DNA of 64,000 nucleotides. It comes from Flavobacteriales bacterium. GTDB lineage: Bacteria; Bacteroidota; Bacteroidia; Flavobacteriales_F; PHOS-HE28. The stretch's first letter is position 1. Each line of letters starts with the position of its first letter. The stretch covers positions 124,001 to 188,000 of the forward strand of contig JADKJM010000014.1 of assembly GCA_016721005.1 (NCBI GenBank), in the 5' to 3' direction. Under the pieces are notes generated by a model, which saw nothing but the letters and a program-made list of their open reading frames with translations, was not told where the DNA came from and did no database searches. Of this stretch, positions 1 to 9,454 are shown piece by piece. The position numbers were made by a program, and so were the translations under genes.

Positions 1-456
1 GAAAAGTGCATTCCGGACCTTCTCCGCATGATCCATCGGAACGAAAACGACCAGTTTCCGGAGCTGGGCACCTTTCGGGTCAAGGACGCTAATAGGCCTC
101 AAGCCCAAAGCTGCCGCGATCTCGCCGTTCACGCCCTCGACAACATTGTCCAAGTTGGTGTGGATGGCATACAGCGCGATCCCGTGCTTCACGGCGGCGA
201 GGACCGTCCGTTCCACATACGTGCGTGGGGCAAGGCTTTTCAGGCCTTTGAAGATGACCGGGTGGTGGCTGATGATCAACCCACAATCCAGCGCTGCGGC
301 TTCTTCCACCACAGATTCCGTGCAATCCAGACAGACCAAGGCCGAGTTGACCTCCGTTTCCAGGTCCCCGACCTGAAGGCCGCTGTTGTCATATTCCTCT
401 TGGAGGGAAGGCGGTGCCCGCTGCTCCAATACCGCCACTAGTTCCTTGATCTTCAT
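1..456 (-). CDS. Nif3-like dinuclear metal centre protein (DUF34), 3' end cut by window
   Basis: Reading the minus strand from an ATG at 456 gives 152 codons with no stop before the window edge. The start is MKIKELVAVLEQRAPPSLQE, typical of the Nif3/YbgI family. The family motifs are visible: YDNSGLQVG near residue 22, SHHP at 63-66 (His64/His65, metal ligands) and HTNLD at 99-103 (His99, Asp103). Family members form hexamers with a two-metal site; some are annotated GTP cyclohydrolase I type 2, but the true substrate is generally unsettled. Bacteroidota homologues are usually around 365 residues, so about 40% is present here. It is divergent from lpxK with 48 bp between the start codons, so the two promoters must lie in that gap or overlap the genes. 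Confidence 0.9.
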   Translation of the reverse strand, partial: MKIKELVAVLEQRAPPSLQEEYDNSGLQVGDLETEVNSALVCLDCTESVVEEAAALDCGLIISHHPVIFKGLKSLAPRTYVERTVLAAVKHGIALYAIHTNLDNVVEGVNGEIAAALGLRPISVLDPKGAQLRKLVVFVPMDHAEKVRNALF

Positions 457-504
457 CTTTGAGGCTTCTCGTCGGGATATTCCCGGCGGATCGGCAAAGT
501 AACC

Positions 505-1575
505 ATGCCCCTTCTGCGCATCGCGCTTCTCCCCTTCGCTTGGCTCTACGGCGTTGTTCTGATGGCCCGACACGGCCTCTACGACGCCGGTGTTCTGAAA
601 AGCACAAGGCCAACGTTGCCCACCATCGCGGTCGGGAACCTCGCGCTTGGCGGAACCGGGAAGACACCGATGCTTGAATTGATCCTGCGCGAATTGGCGG
701 ACACAGGGCGACTGGCTACGCTTAGTCGCGGTTACGGTCGATCCGGCTCGGATATTCATGAGGTCGGATTGACCGACACAGCCGAGCGTAGTGGTGATGA
801 ACCAATACAGATCAAGCGGAATTTCCCCGAGGTGAGCGTGTTCGTCGGCGCGGACCGTGCAGGTGCGATCGAGCAGATCCAGCGGGACAGCCAGGTGCCG
901 AACGTCGTGGTCCTTGATGACGCCCTACAGCATCGGCGCTTGGATGCGGGGTTGAAGATCCTTCTGACCACATGGCATCGGCCGTGGTGCGATGACGAGT
1001 TGATCCCTGCTGGCCGACTTCGTGACCTCCCATCGCGGTCCAAGGCTGCCGACATCGTGGTGGTAACGAAGTGCCCGGTCCTTCCGGAGGCGAAGGAACA
1101 AGAACAATGGCGGAGCAGACTGGGCCTCGCACCGGCCCAAGAGCTTTTCTTCAGTGCCATCGACCATGCGGATCCGATAGCGATCACCCCCGGTCCGGTT
1201 CTGCCTACCTCAAGCGCGCCGAAGAAGACGATCGCGTGCCTGTTGTTCACCGGGATCGCCGATCCGGGACCCCTTGTCGGCCACGTGCGGTCCGAATTCG
1301 GGTACGTTGAACATCTCTCGTTCGGCGATCACCACGCGTTCACCTTGAAAGATCTGGACCGGCTGGCAAAGCGATTCGATATTTTCGCACCCGGCTCGAA
1401 AATGCTGGTCACCACGGAGAAGGATGCCGCGAGGCTCCGGTCCGTGATCGCCGGAAGTCCCATCGAGGGTCTTCCGATCGCGACGATCGGTATCCGGGTG
1501 AAGATCCTGAATGAACCACAGCGCTTCGCCGCATTGATCCGAAACCATGTTGCAACGCATCCAGCGCATCGCTGA
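505..1575 (+). CDS. lpxK: Tetraacyldisaccharide 4'-kinase LpxK
   Basis: LpxK phosphorylates the 4' position of the lipid A disaccharide at the inner membrane, the sixth step of lipid A synthesis. The 356-residue protein has the expected length. It opens with a hydrophobic N-terminal segment (residues 3-20), followed by GNLALGGTGKTP at 44-55, the family version of the Walker A loop. The LSRGYGR motif and the VVLDDALQHR segment (the conserved DDGxQHR-type motif) follow. The start ATG at 505 gives the normal N-terminus. The last 29 bp overlap the start of the purine nucleoside phosphorylase gene in another frame, so the two are almost certainly co-transcribed. An lpxH-type gene lies 8 kb downstream. 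Confidence 0.95.
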   Translation: MPLLRIALLPFAWLYGVVLMARHGLYDAGVLKSTRPTLPTIAVGNLALGGTGKTPMLELILRELADTGRLATLSRGYGRSGSDIHEVGLTDTAERSGDEPIQIKRNFPEVSVFVGADRAGAIEQIQRDSQVPNVVVLDDALQHRRLDAGLKILLTTWHRPWCDDELIPAGRLRDLPSRSKAADIVVVTKCPVLPEAKEQEQWRSRLGLAPAQELFFSAIDHADPIAITPGPVLPTSSAPKKTIACLLFTGIADPGPLVGHVRSEFGYVEHLSFGDHHAFTLKDLDRLAKRFDIFAPGSKMLVTTEKDAARLRSVIAGSPIEGLPIATIGIRVKILNEPQRFAALIRNHVATHPAHR

Positions 1576-2359
1576 TCATTTGAAAAAGGCCACGGCCGGG
1601 TTCGTGCCCGAGACCGGGATCATCCTCGGCACCGGGCTCAGCGGCTTGGGCAAGGAGATCGATGTGAAGTACAGCATCCCCTACGGCGAGATCCCGGATT
1701 TCCCGGTGAGTACGGTGCAAGGACATCCGGGACGATTGCTCTTCGGCATGCTTGGCGGTAAGCCGGTGGTGGCGATGCAGGGACGTTTCCACTTCTATGA
1801 AGGATGGACCATGGACGAAGTGGTGTTGCCGGTGCGCGTGATGAAGTTCCTCGGCATTCAGCGGCTGTTCGTGAGCAACGCATGCGGAGGCGTGAACCCC
1901 GCGTTCGAGACCGGCGACCTGATGATCCTGAGCGACCACATCTGCCTGTTCCCGAATCCGCTCATCGGCAAGAACATCGATGAACTCGGTCCACGCTTCC
2001 CGGATATGAGCGAGCCTTACGACCATGGATTGATCGCAAAGGCGCAAGCCATCGCAGCTACGAATGATATCAAGCTGCAAGTGGGATGTTATGTCGGCCT
2101 CACCGGGCCAACGCTCGAAACACCCGCCGAATATCACTACGTCCGCGTGATCGGTGGTGATGCAGTGGGTATGAGCACCGTACCGGAAGTGATCGCTGCC
2201 AGACAAATGGGGCTTCCCTGTTTCGCCATGAGCGTGATCACCGACATGGGCGTGAAAGGACGGATCGAGAAGACGACGCATGAAATGGTGCAACGCGTCG
2301 CCGAGAAAGCCGAACCCAAACTCACATTGATCATGCGCGAACTAATCTCCAATAACTGA
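1547..2359 (+). CDS. Purine nucleoside phosphorylase (inosine/guanosine type)
   Basis: This enzyme cleaves purine nucleosides with phosphate to give a free base and ribose-1-phosphate in cytosolic purine salvage. The 270-residue length fits the trimeric PNP class I. The phosphate-site motif GTGLSGLG is at 28-35, QGRFHFYEG at 78-86, and NACGG near 111. GPTLETPAEY and DAVGMSTVPEV towards the C-terminus match the base and ribose pocket. The start lies inside lpxK (29 bp overlap). A later start would remove the conserved N-terminal helix, so I keep it. The stop codon abuts the next gene's ATG (the final base 2359 is shared), which suggests translational coupling. Confidence 0.95.
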   Translation: MLQRIQRIADHLKKATAGFVPETGIILGTGLSGLGKEIDVKYSIPYGEIPDFPVSTVQGHPGRLLFGMLGGKPVVAMQGRFHFYEGWTMDEVVLPVRVMKFLGIQRLFVSNACGGVNPAFETGDLMILSDHICLFPNPLIGKNIDELGPRFPDMSEPYDHGLIAKAQAIAATNDIKLQVGCYVGLTGPTLETPAEYHYVRVIGGDAVGMSTVPEVIAARQMGLPCFAMSVITDMGVKGRIEKTTHEMVQRVAEKAEPKLTLIMRELISNN

Positions 2360-3729
2360 TGCGTCATTCACTCCTCCTCCTCCTTGTCTTGTCCGGATCG
2401 ATCCATGCGCAGGATAGCCTGAACGTTCACAAGCTCTTCCATTGGGACGATCCATCGATCCCCGTAGGTGCATCCAGCCTGCAGGACCAGTACAATGATA
2501 TCTGGGGCTACGCCGCGAACGGCCGGGAGTACGCCTTCCTCGGTAGCAGTTTGGGTGTTCACATTTTCGACGTAACGGATGGAGAGACCAGCGTTCTGGT
2601 GGATCATGTCCCGGGTCGCTTTTCCGGGACTGATGTGATCCATCGCGACTTCAAAGTGTACCATGATCACCTCTTCGCCGTGTGTGATGAAGGCCCGAGT
2701 TCACTCCAGATCATGGACCTGAGCTACCTCCCGGATTCGGTCCATGTGGTCTATGACAGCGATGCGTTGCTACAGCGGGCGCATGACATCCAGGTCGATA
2801 CGGTGAATGCGCGGTTGTACACCTGCGGCGGCAGCACCAACTTCAGCGTGTACGACATCAGTGATCCAGAGCACCCGGTCCTACTCACCGACTGTGAAGC
2901 CGATGTGCCGTGGTGGGGAGCGCAGGTGGGTTATGTACACGACTGTTTCGTGCGGGATAACATCGTCTGGTGCAACGACGGGGACGGCATGCACGTGGTG
3001 GATTTCACCGACGCACAGAACCCGGTATTGCTCGGTTCGCTCACCACGTATCCGGGCCAAGGCTACAACCACAGCGGCTGGATGAACGATGCGGGCACCC
3101 TATACGTGATGGCGGATGAGACCCACGGATCGCCATTGAAATTCGTGGACCCCTCGGACCTATCCGATCTACAGGTGATCTCCACCGTGACATCCGGTGT
3201 AGCCCCCACTTCCATTGTCCACAACCCTTTCTTCAACGGTGATCTTGTGCATGTGGCCTATTACTACGATGGCTATTGGTTGTGGAACCTGTCCGATCCG
3301 TTGTGGCCGATCCTACTGGGTTACTACGACACCAACCCTGCACCGAACACCAACGGCTTTCGCGGTGCATGGGGCGTGTATCCTTTCCTGCCTTCCGGGC
3401 ATGTATTGGTGAGCGATATGCAAACCGGGTTGTGGGTGTTGGATATCGATCAGGCGACGAACACGAGCGAGCGGATCACGGAACCCACGCATCGCGTCTG
3501 GCCAACGGTCACGTCAGGTCGCGTGAATGTGATGTCGTTGAACGAAGCGGGACCCAAGAACACGATCGAAGTGCTGGACGCGCGTGGCGTGGTAGTGATG
3601 CGATCGGCGATTAGCGGATCCAATGGCACCGTTGATCTGACCGGGCTATCGGATGGGATGTACATCGTTCATGTCATGAATACGGATGCGTCATTCACGC
3701 AACGCATCGTGAAGAGCAACGCACGATGA
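2359..3729 (+). CDS. Choice-of-anchor B family secreted protein with T9SS sorting domain
   Basis: A 456-residue exported protein. Residues 1-18 form a signal peptide ending in IHAQ. The body consists of LVIP/YncE-like repeats: GVHIFDVTDG, NFSVYDISDPEHPVL, GMHVVDFTDAQNPVLLGS and GYWLWNLSDPLWPILLGYY are successive propeller-blade-like repeats, the hallmark of the choice-of-anchor B domain. The last ~80 residues (NTIEVLDARGVVV through GLSDGMYIVHVM to the end) form a type A T9SS C-terminal sorting domain, so export to the cell surface is predicted. No enzymatic residues are recognisable and its ligand is unknown. It lies between pnp and gatB with touching or overlapping ends, an odd place for a surface protein and probably only a transcriptional arrangement. 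Confidence 0.88.
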   Translation: MRHSLLLLLVLSGSIHAQDSLNVHKLFHWDDPSIPVGASSLQDQYNDIWGYAANGREYAFLGSSLGVHIFDVTDGETSVLVDHVPGRFSGTDVIHRDFKVYHDHLFAVCDEGPSSLQIMDLSYLPDSVHVVYDSDALLQRAHDIQVDTVNARLYTCGGSTNFSVYDISDPEHPVLLTDCEADVPWWGAQVGYVHDCFVRDNIVWCNDGDGMHVVDFTDAQNPVLLGSLTTYPGQGYNHSGWMNDAGTLYVMADETHGSPLKFVDPSDLSDLQVISTVTSGVAPTSIVHNPFFNGDLVHVAYYYDGYWLWNLSDPLWPILLGYYDTNPAPNTNGFRGAWGVYPFLPSGHVLVSDMQTGLWVLDIDQATNTSERITEPTHRVWPTVTSGRVNVMSLNEAGPKNTIEVLDARGVVVMRSAISGSNGTVDLTGLSDGMYIVHVMNTDASFTQRIVKSNAR

Positions 3730-5201
3730 GCCATTGGAGTGAACGGTGGGAACTGGTGGTGGGACTTGAGGTTCACGCCCAGCTGATCACGGCCAGCAAA
3801 GCGTACAGCAGCGATCCGAATGCGTACGGCGATCACCCGAACACGAACGTGAGTGTGATCACCTTGGGCCACCCCGGTACCTTGCCCGTGGCGAACAAGA
3901 AGGTCATTGAATTAGCGGTTCGAATGGGTCTTGCCACGAATTGCACCATCGCGCCGTGGATGCACTACGCGCGCAAGAACTACTTCTACCCGGATCTACC
4001 GAAGGGCTACCAGATCACGCAGGACCAAACACCGATCTGCACCAAGGGCTTCATCCTGATCCCGAATACGCGCGACCCGGCTTCGGAAGAGGAATTGCGC
4101 ATCGGCGTCACGCGCATCCACATGGAAGAGGATGCGGGCAAGAGCATTCACGACGTCGATCCCTTCAACACGCTCGTTGACCTGAACCGCGCCGGAGTGC
4201 CGTTGATCGAGATCGTGAGCGAGCCCGATATCCGCAGTGGACAGGAAGCGTACGACTACCTCGTGGAGGTCCGTCGGCTGGTGCGCTACCTCGACATCTG
4301 CGATGGCAACATGGAAGAGGGCAGCTTGCGGTGCGATGCGAACATCAGCGTGCGGCCGAAAGGAAGCAGCACCTTCGGCACACGGTGCGAGGTGAAGAAC
4401 ATGAACAGTTTCCGCAATGTGATGCGTGCGATCGAGTTCGAAGCGCAGCGGCAGAGCGAAGTGATCGAGGCGGGTGGCACGATCCACTTGGAAACGCGCA
4501 GTTTCGATGCGGGTAAAGGCACGACCGTGGGTATGCGCAGCAAGGAATTGGCACACGATTACCGCTACTTCCCGGAGCCGGACATCCTGCCCGTGACCGT
4601 TTCCGAAGCACAGAAGGAAGCCATCCGCAAGGAGATGCCACCACTACCACGCGAATTGCGCGAGAAGTACACGGTCAAGCTTGGATTGAGTGCATATGAT
4701 GCGGGCATTCTCACCGATGACAAGACCACCGCTCTGTATTATGAAGCGGTGATCGCCGGCACAACGAATTACAAAGGCGCTGCCAACTGGGTGATGGGCG
4801 AAGTGCGCGGTTGGGTCAATGACAACGGGCTCACGATGGAGCAATTCCCGATCACTGCGGAACGTCTTGCTGGATTGATCGGACTGATCGACGGTGGCAA
4901 AGTGAGCCACACTACGGCAAGCCAGAAGTTGTTCCCCCTGATGCTTGAGGATACTTCTTCCACCGCCGAACAACTTGCCATGAAGCATGACCTCGTGCAG
5001 GATACGCGCGAGGATGTGATCGAAAGTTTGATGCACGAGATCATGGCGCGTTACCCCGACAAGGTGGAAGCCTATCGGAGCGGGAACAAAGGTTTGCTCG
5101 GCCTCTTCATGGGTGAAGTGATGAAGGGTACCAAAGGCAAGGCCGACCCGAAACGCGCCAACGAAGTCGTACGACATCTCCTGGAAACCGAAAGCAAATG
5201 A
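3726..5201 (+). CDS. gatB: Asp-tRNA(Asn)/Glu-tRNA(Gln) amidotransferase subunit B
   Basis: GatB is the kinase/transamidase partner in the GatCAB complex. It activates Glu-tRNA(Gln) or Asp-tRNA(Asn), which is then amidated with ammonia supplied by GatA. The 491-residue protein is full length. The N-terminus WELVVGLEVHAQL is diagnostic. LNRAGVPLIEIVSEPDI, GSLRCDANISVRPKG and EVKNMNSFRNV are core motifs of the catalytic cradle, and the C-terminal third is the helical YqeY-like tRNA-binding tail. Its ATG overlaps the previous stop by 4 bp (ATGA), and its own stop overlaps the next start in the same way, so the run behaves as one operon. gatA and gatC are not in this window. Confidence 0.97.
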   Translation: MSHWSERWELVVGLEVHAQLITASKAYSSDPNAYGDHPNTNVSVITLGHPGTLPVANKKVIELAVRMGLATNCTIAPWMHYARKNYFYPDLPKGYQITQDQTPICTKGFILIPNTRDPASEEELRIGVTRIHMEEDAGKSIHDVDPFNTLVDLNRAGVPLIEIVSEPDIRSGQEAYDYLVEVRRLVRYLDICDGNMEEGSLRCDANISVRPKGSSTFGTRCEVKNMNSFRNVMRAIEFEAQRQSEVIEAGGTIHLETRSFDAGKGTTVGMRSKELAHDYRYFPEPDILPVTVSEAQKEAIRKEMPPLPRELREKYTVKLGLSAYDAGILTDDKTTALYYEAVIAGTTNYKGAANWVMGEVRGWVNDNGLTMEQFPITAERLAGLIGLIDGGKVSHTTASQKLFPLMLEDTSSTAEQLAMKHDLVQDTREDVIESLMHEIMARYPDKVEAYRSGNKGLLGLFMGEVMKGTKGKADPKRANEVVRHLLETESK

Positions 5202-6343
5202 CCATGCTCCGTTCAATGCTCATCCTTTCCGCCGCGACGATCGCCTTGATCGCGTGCAACGGGTCCGGTGGCAAACGCACGATCGATCTCTCCGTGGAAG
5301 GTGCCGGTGGCAAGACCGCCTACTTCGATCGGTTCGAGAACAACCGACCCTACCATGTCGATTCCGTGAAACTGGATGGCAACGGAAAGGGCGCGATGCA
5401 CATCCCGAAGCTCGGACTCGATTTCTATCGGATCACCGTTGGTGAGGAGCAACTGATCGTGGTGCTGGACAGCGCGGAATCTCTTTCCGTGGAGGCACAA
5501 ACCGGCAACCTCGCCACGCCGAAGGTCTTGGAGGGATCAATGCATACCAGCGCGCTGCGGGCCTTCCAAACCGAAACTCAGGGATACGAACAGAAAGTAG
5601 CGGGGCTTCGCGCTGCACTTACCGCCGACCCGAGTAACACAGCGAACCTCGCAGAACTCAACGCCACCAACGCGGCGCATTACGAGCGCTGCAAGCAATT
5701 CGCTGTTGATCACAGTGGATCACCGGTGGCGATCAGCGTGCTCGGCAGGTTGAACATGCAGCAGGAACTTGAGCTCTTCAAGAAAGTGCGCGACGATCTG
5801 CGGAAGACGATGCCGCGCTCGGGATACTTCGCCATGTTCCGCGACCAGGTGGACCGCTTCGATCAGGAGCAACTGATGATGAAGATGCAGGAGGAGGAGA
5901 TGAAGCGCTTGAGCAATCTACTTCCAGTCGGCAGCGCCGCGCCGGAGATCACACAGAACACGCCCGAGGGCAGCGCATTTTCGTTGAGCCAGTTGCGCGG
6001 AAAAGTGGTGCTCATTGATTTCTGGGCCAGCTGGTGTCGGCCATGTCGCATCGAGAACCCGAACGTGAAGCGCGTGTACGAGCGCTTCAAGGGCAAGGGC
6101 TTCGAGATCCTCGGCGTTTCCTTGGATCGCGATCATGAGGCATGGTTGAAGGCGATCAAGGACGATGGACTTCCGTGGAAGCACGTGAGCGACCTCGGCT
6201 TCTGGAACAATGCAGCAGCGCAGGAATACGGCGTGAGCAGCATTCCTTACACGGTCCTCTTGGATCGTGACGGCAACATCCTGGAGAAAGGCTTGCGCGG
6301 CGAGGAGTTGGAAGGCAAGCTGGCCAAGTTGCTCGGGAGCTGA
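5198..6343 (+). CDS. TlpA-like thiol-disulfide lipoprotein with DUF4369-like N-terminal domain
   Basis: A 381-residue predicted lipoprotein. The N-terminus ends in a lipobox (LIAC, near residues 17-20). Residues ~25-110 resemble the beta-rich DUF4369 domain common in Bacteroidota thioredoxins. A helical middle section follows, then an AhpC/TSA-type thioredoxin fold from ~245, with the active site WASWCRPC (Cys280 and Cys283) and the cis-proline region SSIPYTVLLD. Family knowledge places such proteins in the periplasm, attached to a membrane, reducing or exchanging disulfides (for example in cytochrome maturation or protein repair); the target cannot be deduced. A 4 bp overlap joins it to gatB. 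An ATG at 5204 is an equally plausible start. Confidence 0.9.
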   Translation: MTMLRSMLILSAATIALIACNGSGGKRTIDLSVEGAGGKTAYFDRFENNRPYHVDSVKLDGNGKGAMHIPKLGLDFYRITVGEEQLIVVLDSAESLSVEAQTGNLATPKVLEGSMHTSALRAFQTETQGYEQKVAGLRAALTADPSNTANLAELNATNAAHYERCKQFAVDHSGSPVAISVLGRLNMQQELELFKKVRDDLRKTMPRSGYFAMFRDQVDRFDQEQLMMKMQEEEMKRLSNLLPVGSAAPEITQNTPEGSAFSLSQLRGKVVLIDFWASWCRPCRIENPNVKRVYERFKGKGFEILGVSLDRDHEAWLKAIKDDGLPWKHVSDLGFWNNAAAQEYGVSSIPYTVLLDRDGNILEKGLRGEELEGKLAKLLGS

Positions 6344-6354
6344 TCGTTGGAAGT

Positions 6355-6433
6355 CGTCATACCGGATAACCCTTCGGGATTCCATCATGACGGACGAACG
6401 GTCACCACGAGCGGAGCGAAGTGGCGACCTTCG
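6355..6433. repeat. REP/MITE-like palindromic element, copy 1
   Basis: This intergenic stretch starts with CGTCAT (6355-6360) and has the complementary ATGACG at 6387-6392. Bases 6386-6427 are identical to 9560-9601. Within it, GGTCACCAC and GTGGCGACC form a hairpin with one mismatch. The segment CCGGATAACCCTTCGGG is the exact reverse complement of bases in copy 2. It is translated only if a spurious TTG start at 6347 is used for the following peptidase gene. Confidence 0.75.
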
Positions 6434-6451
6434 GACCCAAGCCCGAGACGC

Positions 6452-9442
6452 ATGATCCGGATCCTTCCCTTCGCATTGCTGTTGCCTTTCACCGCCATGG
6501 CGCAGGACTATTTCCAACAGCAAGTCGACTACACCATCAGCGTCCGATTGGATGATGAGCAGCACGTGCTGCACGCGCAAGAATCCTTCGTGTACCTGAA
6601 CAACAGCACGACCACGCTCGACACGTTGTGGATCCACCTCTGGCCGAACGCGTACCGCGACCGGAACACAGCACTATGCGATCAGATGGATCGCACAGGC
6701 GATCTCAGTTTGCACTTCTCTCCGGAAGCGGATCGCGGTTTCATCGACAGCCTCGACTTCAACACGGAGGGAGCGAAACTCGGCTGGGGCTTTCATCCGA
6801 AGTACGCGGATATTGCTTGGCTGAAGTTGGCCTCGCCCCTTTCGCCCGGATCATCGGTCACCATCTCCACGCCCTTCCGCGTGAAGGTCCCCAGCGGGCG
6901 CTTCTCGCGTCTCGGCCACACCAAGCAAGCCTACTACATCACGCAGTGGTACCCGAAGCCTGCGGTCTTCGATGCCACCGGATGGCATGCGATGCCCTAC
7001 CTCACGCAAGGCGAGTTCTACAGTGAGTTCGGATCGTTCGATGTCACCATCACCTTGCCATCGAACTACGTGGTGGGTGCGACGGGCCTGCTCACTGACA
7101 GCCCGCGTGAAGTGGCCTTTTTGGAAGAGCGATCGCGCCTTCCGCTCGGCGCGCATGGAACCAAGGAATCGAACACCATTCCGGCTTCCACACCGGAGAC
7201 CAAGACCATCCGCTACACCCAGGACCGCATACACGACTTCGGCTGGTTCGCGGATAAGCGCTTCATCGTGCGCAAGAGCAGCGTGACCCTCCCGCAGAGC
7301 GGCCACAAAGTGGATACGTGGGTGCTCTTCACGCCGAAGAACGCGTTGCTCTGGAGTGATGCCGTGAACTACGTGAACGAGAGCGTGCGCTTGTACAGCA
7401 AGTGGGCCGGTGATTACCCGTACGATGCGTGTACCGCCATCGATGGGACCATCAGCGCAGGTGGCGGCATGGAGTATCCGATGATCACCATCATCGGGAA
7501 CATGGACAGCAAGGAGAGCTTGGATAATGTGATCGCGCACGAGGTGGGACACAACTGGTTCTACGGGATCCTCGGCAGCAACGAGCGCGACCACGCGTGG
7601 ATGGATGAAGGCGTGAACAGTTTCATCGAGCTGCGCTACATGCGTGAACGTTATCCGAACAGCGGATTCAGCATCGGCATCCCGGGTTTGAAGAAGTTGG
7701 CGAAGGGGATCACCGACCCGCATCGCGCGCAAAGCGAATTGGGCTACCGCCTGAACGCACGCCGCAACCTTGACCAAGCGCTTTCCATTACCAGCGACGA
7801 TTTCACCGAGCTGAACTATGGGGCCGACGTGTACATGAAGACCGCGTTGATCTTCGATCACCTCCTGGCCTACCTCGGCGAGGAGACGATGGATCAGTGC
7901 ATGCACGCCTATTTCGAGGAGTGGAAATTCAAACACCCACAACCGGAGAATATGCGGAAGGTGTTCGAAAGGGAGAGTGGGAAGGATCTATGCTGGATGT
8001 TCGAGGAATCAATTGACTCAGACCGAAAGGCTGATGTGAAAGCTCTTCATCTGAAGAACGGCAGGGTTCGATACCGCATTCTCGGGAATGAGTCTTTCGT
8101 TTTTCCAACAACCGCTTGGCACGACCACGATTCATTGGGCACAGTATGGACGTACGCCGCCCCCGGGAAAAGCACATTGCTGATGCCATGGCCGGAGGCC
8201 GATCGCATCCGCATAGACGCGGACAACCACACACTCGACATTGACCGCCGCAACAACGAGGTGCGTGCGCATGGATTGTTCAAGCGATGCAAGGCGCCGC
8301 GCTTCGAATCCTTCGCAGGGATCGAACGCAACGATCGGCGATCGATCTACTACCAACTCCTCCCTGCTTGGAACGGTCACGACGGATTCCAAGTGGGCCT
8401 CGCCTTGCGCAACACCACCTTCCCTTCCCAGCGCACCGAGTGGGTGCTGGCACCGCTCTATGCCCTCGGCAGTGAACGCATGGTGGGCGCTGGGCGGATT
8501 GAGCATCATTTCGATCGCATTCGTAGCAATGTGTTCCAGAACATCCATGCCGGCCTAAGTGGTAGAACGTCCGGCACCTTTCATGATCATGATGCCGTGG
8601 CGTGGTACGAGAAGATCTCGCCAAGTATCCGCTTCGACTTGAAGCGCGATCCGCTCACACGTCCGTGGGCGCATACCGTTGGATTGCGCGGCGTTCGCAT
8701 CTATCAAGCGGCACAGTACGACCTGCCCGATGGAACGACCAGCTCCTTCCGCAGCGAACCCCGCGACTACATGGAGCTTCAGCACACCATGTCTGATGTC
8801 CGAAAACTGCATCCTTCTGCGATCACGACCACGCTGAATATCGCCGATGAATGGGTGCGCGGGTCGATCGAGATCAAGCAAGCCTTTGCGTACGACGAAC
8901 ACAACAAACAATTCCGGATCCGGGCGTTTGTCGGTTCATTCCTCTATAAAGGCGGTAAGTACCTCACCAACGGACTTGATGCGTGGGGTCTGAGCTGGGG
9001 ACCCGAGGACATGCTTTACGACCACGCCTACTTCGAGCGCGGTGCCACGGATCGGTTGTTCAGTCGCCAATTCAACAAGCAACAAGGCGCATTCAAGACA
9101 CCCTTCTTCCGTGGTGGTAGTGAAACATGGATCGCATCGGTAAATGCGGAACTGGACTTTCCATTTAGGTTACCTCTTGCAATATTCGGAAGCATGGGAT
9201 GGGTACCGACAAGAACCATTTCACAGCAAGGTGAGAGCACGAATACCGCCACCTATTTCGAAGCGGGCATCGGCATGCCTGTCGTGAAGGATGTGTTCGA
9301 GATCTGGTTCCCGCTTGCTGTTTCGAAGGACATCCAACACGACGAGGAGTCCTTGGGAAGAACCGTAACGGATCGCATCCGGTTCGTGATCGCACTGGAG
9401 AAGTTGGATCCCACACGCGCGTTGCGGAAGTTGCAGCCGTGA
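6452..9442 (+). CDS. M1-family metallopeptidase with C-terminal outer-membrane barrel-like domain
   Basis: A 996-residue protein starting at the ATG of a clear signal peptide (MIRILPFALLLPFTAMAQ). An upstream TTG would only add translated repeat sequence. Residues ~20-560 are an M1 (gluzincin) aminopeptidase: GGGMEYP corresponds to the GAMEN substrate motif, and HEVGHNWFYG carries zinc ligands His363 and His367 with catalytic Glu364. The third ligand, Glu386, lies in WMDEGVNSF. From about residue 620 the sequence changes to alternating aromatic and polar strands (FQVGLALRNTTF, SVNAELDFPFRLPLAIFGS, YFEAGIGMPVV) resembling an Omp85/surface-antigen beta-barrel. I infer that the peptidase is anchored in the outer membrane by its own barrel. 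The peptidase assignment is firm; the barrel is a pattern judgement. Confidence 0.9.
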   Translation: MIRILPFALLLPFTAMAQDYFQQQVDYTISVRLDDEQHVLHAQESFVYLNNSTTTLDTLWIHLWPNAYRDRNTALCDQMDRTGDLSLHFSPEADRGFIDSLDFNTEGAKLGWGFHPKYADIAWLKLASPLSPGSSVTISTPFRVKVPSGRFSRLGHTKQAYYITQWYPKPAVFDATGWHAMPYLTQGEFYSEFGSFDVTITLPSNYVVGATGLLTDSPREVAFLEERSRLPLGAHGTKESNTIPASTPETKTIRYTQDRIHDFGWFADKRFIVRKSSVTLPQSGHKVDTWVLFTPKNALLWSDAVNYVNESVRLYSKWAGDYPYDACTAIDGTISAGGGMEYPMITIIGNMDSKESLDNVIAHEVGHNWFYGILGSNERDHAWMDEGVNSFIELRYMRERYPNSGFSIGIPGLKKLAKGITDPHRAQSELGYRLNARRNLDQALSITSDDFTELNYGADVYMKTALIFDHLLAYLGEETMDQCMHAYFEEWKFKHPQPENMRKVFERESGKDLCWMFEESIDSDRKADVKALHLKNGRVRYRILGNESFVFPTTAWHDHDSLGTVWTYAAPGKSTLLMPWPEADRIRIDADNHTLDIDRRNNEVRAHGLFKRCKAPRFESFAGIERNDRRSIYYQLLPAWNGHDGFQVGLALRNTTFPSQRTEWVLAPLYALGSERMVGAGRIEHHFDRIRSNVFQNIHAGLSGRTSGTFHDHDAVAWYEKISPSIRFDLKRDPLTRPWAHTVGLRGVRIYQAAQYDLPDGTTSSFRSEPRDYMELQHTMSDVRKLHPSAITTTLNIADEWVRGSIEIKQAFAYDEHNKQFRIRAFVGSFLYKGGKYLTNGLDAWGLSWGPEDMLYDHAYFERGATDRLFSRQFNKQQGAFKTPFFRGGSETWIASVNAELDFPFRLPLAIFGSMGWVPTRTISQQGESTNTATYFEAGIGMPVVKDVFEIWFPLAVSKDIQHDEESLGRTVTDRIRFVIALEKLDPTRALRKLQP

Positions 9443-9454
9443 GCCAACAACGCA

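Noticed and set aside
6347..6451. TTG-initiated N-terminal extension of the M1 peptidase
   Set aside because: The 35 extra codons translate a palindromic repeat and would bury the signal peptide; the ATG at 6452 is preferred.
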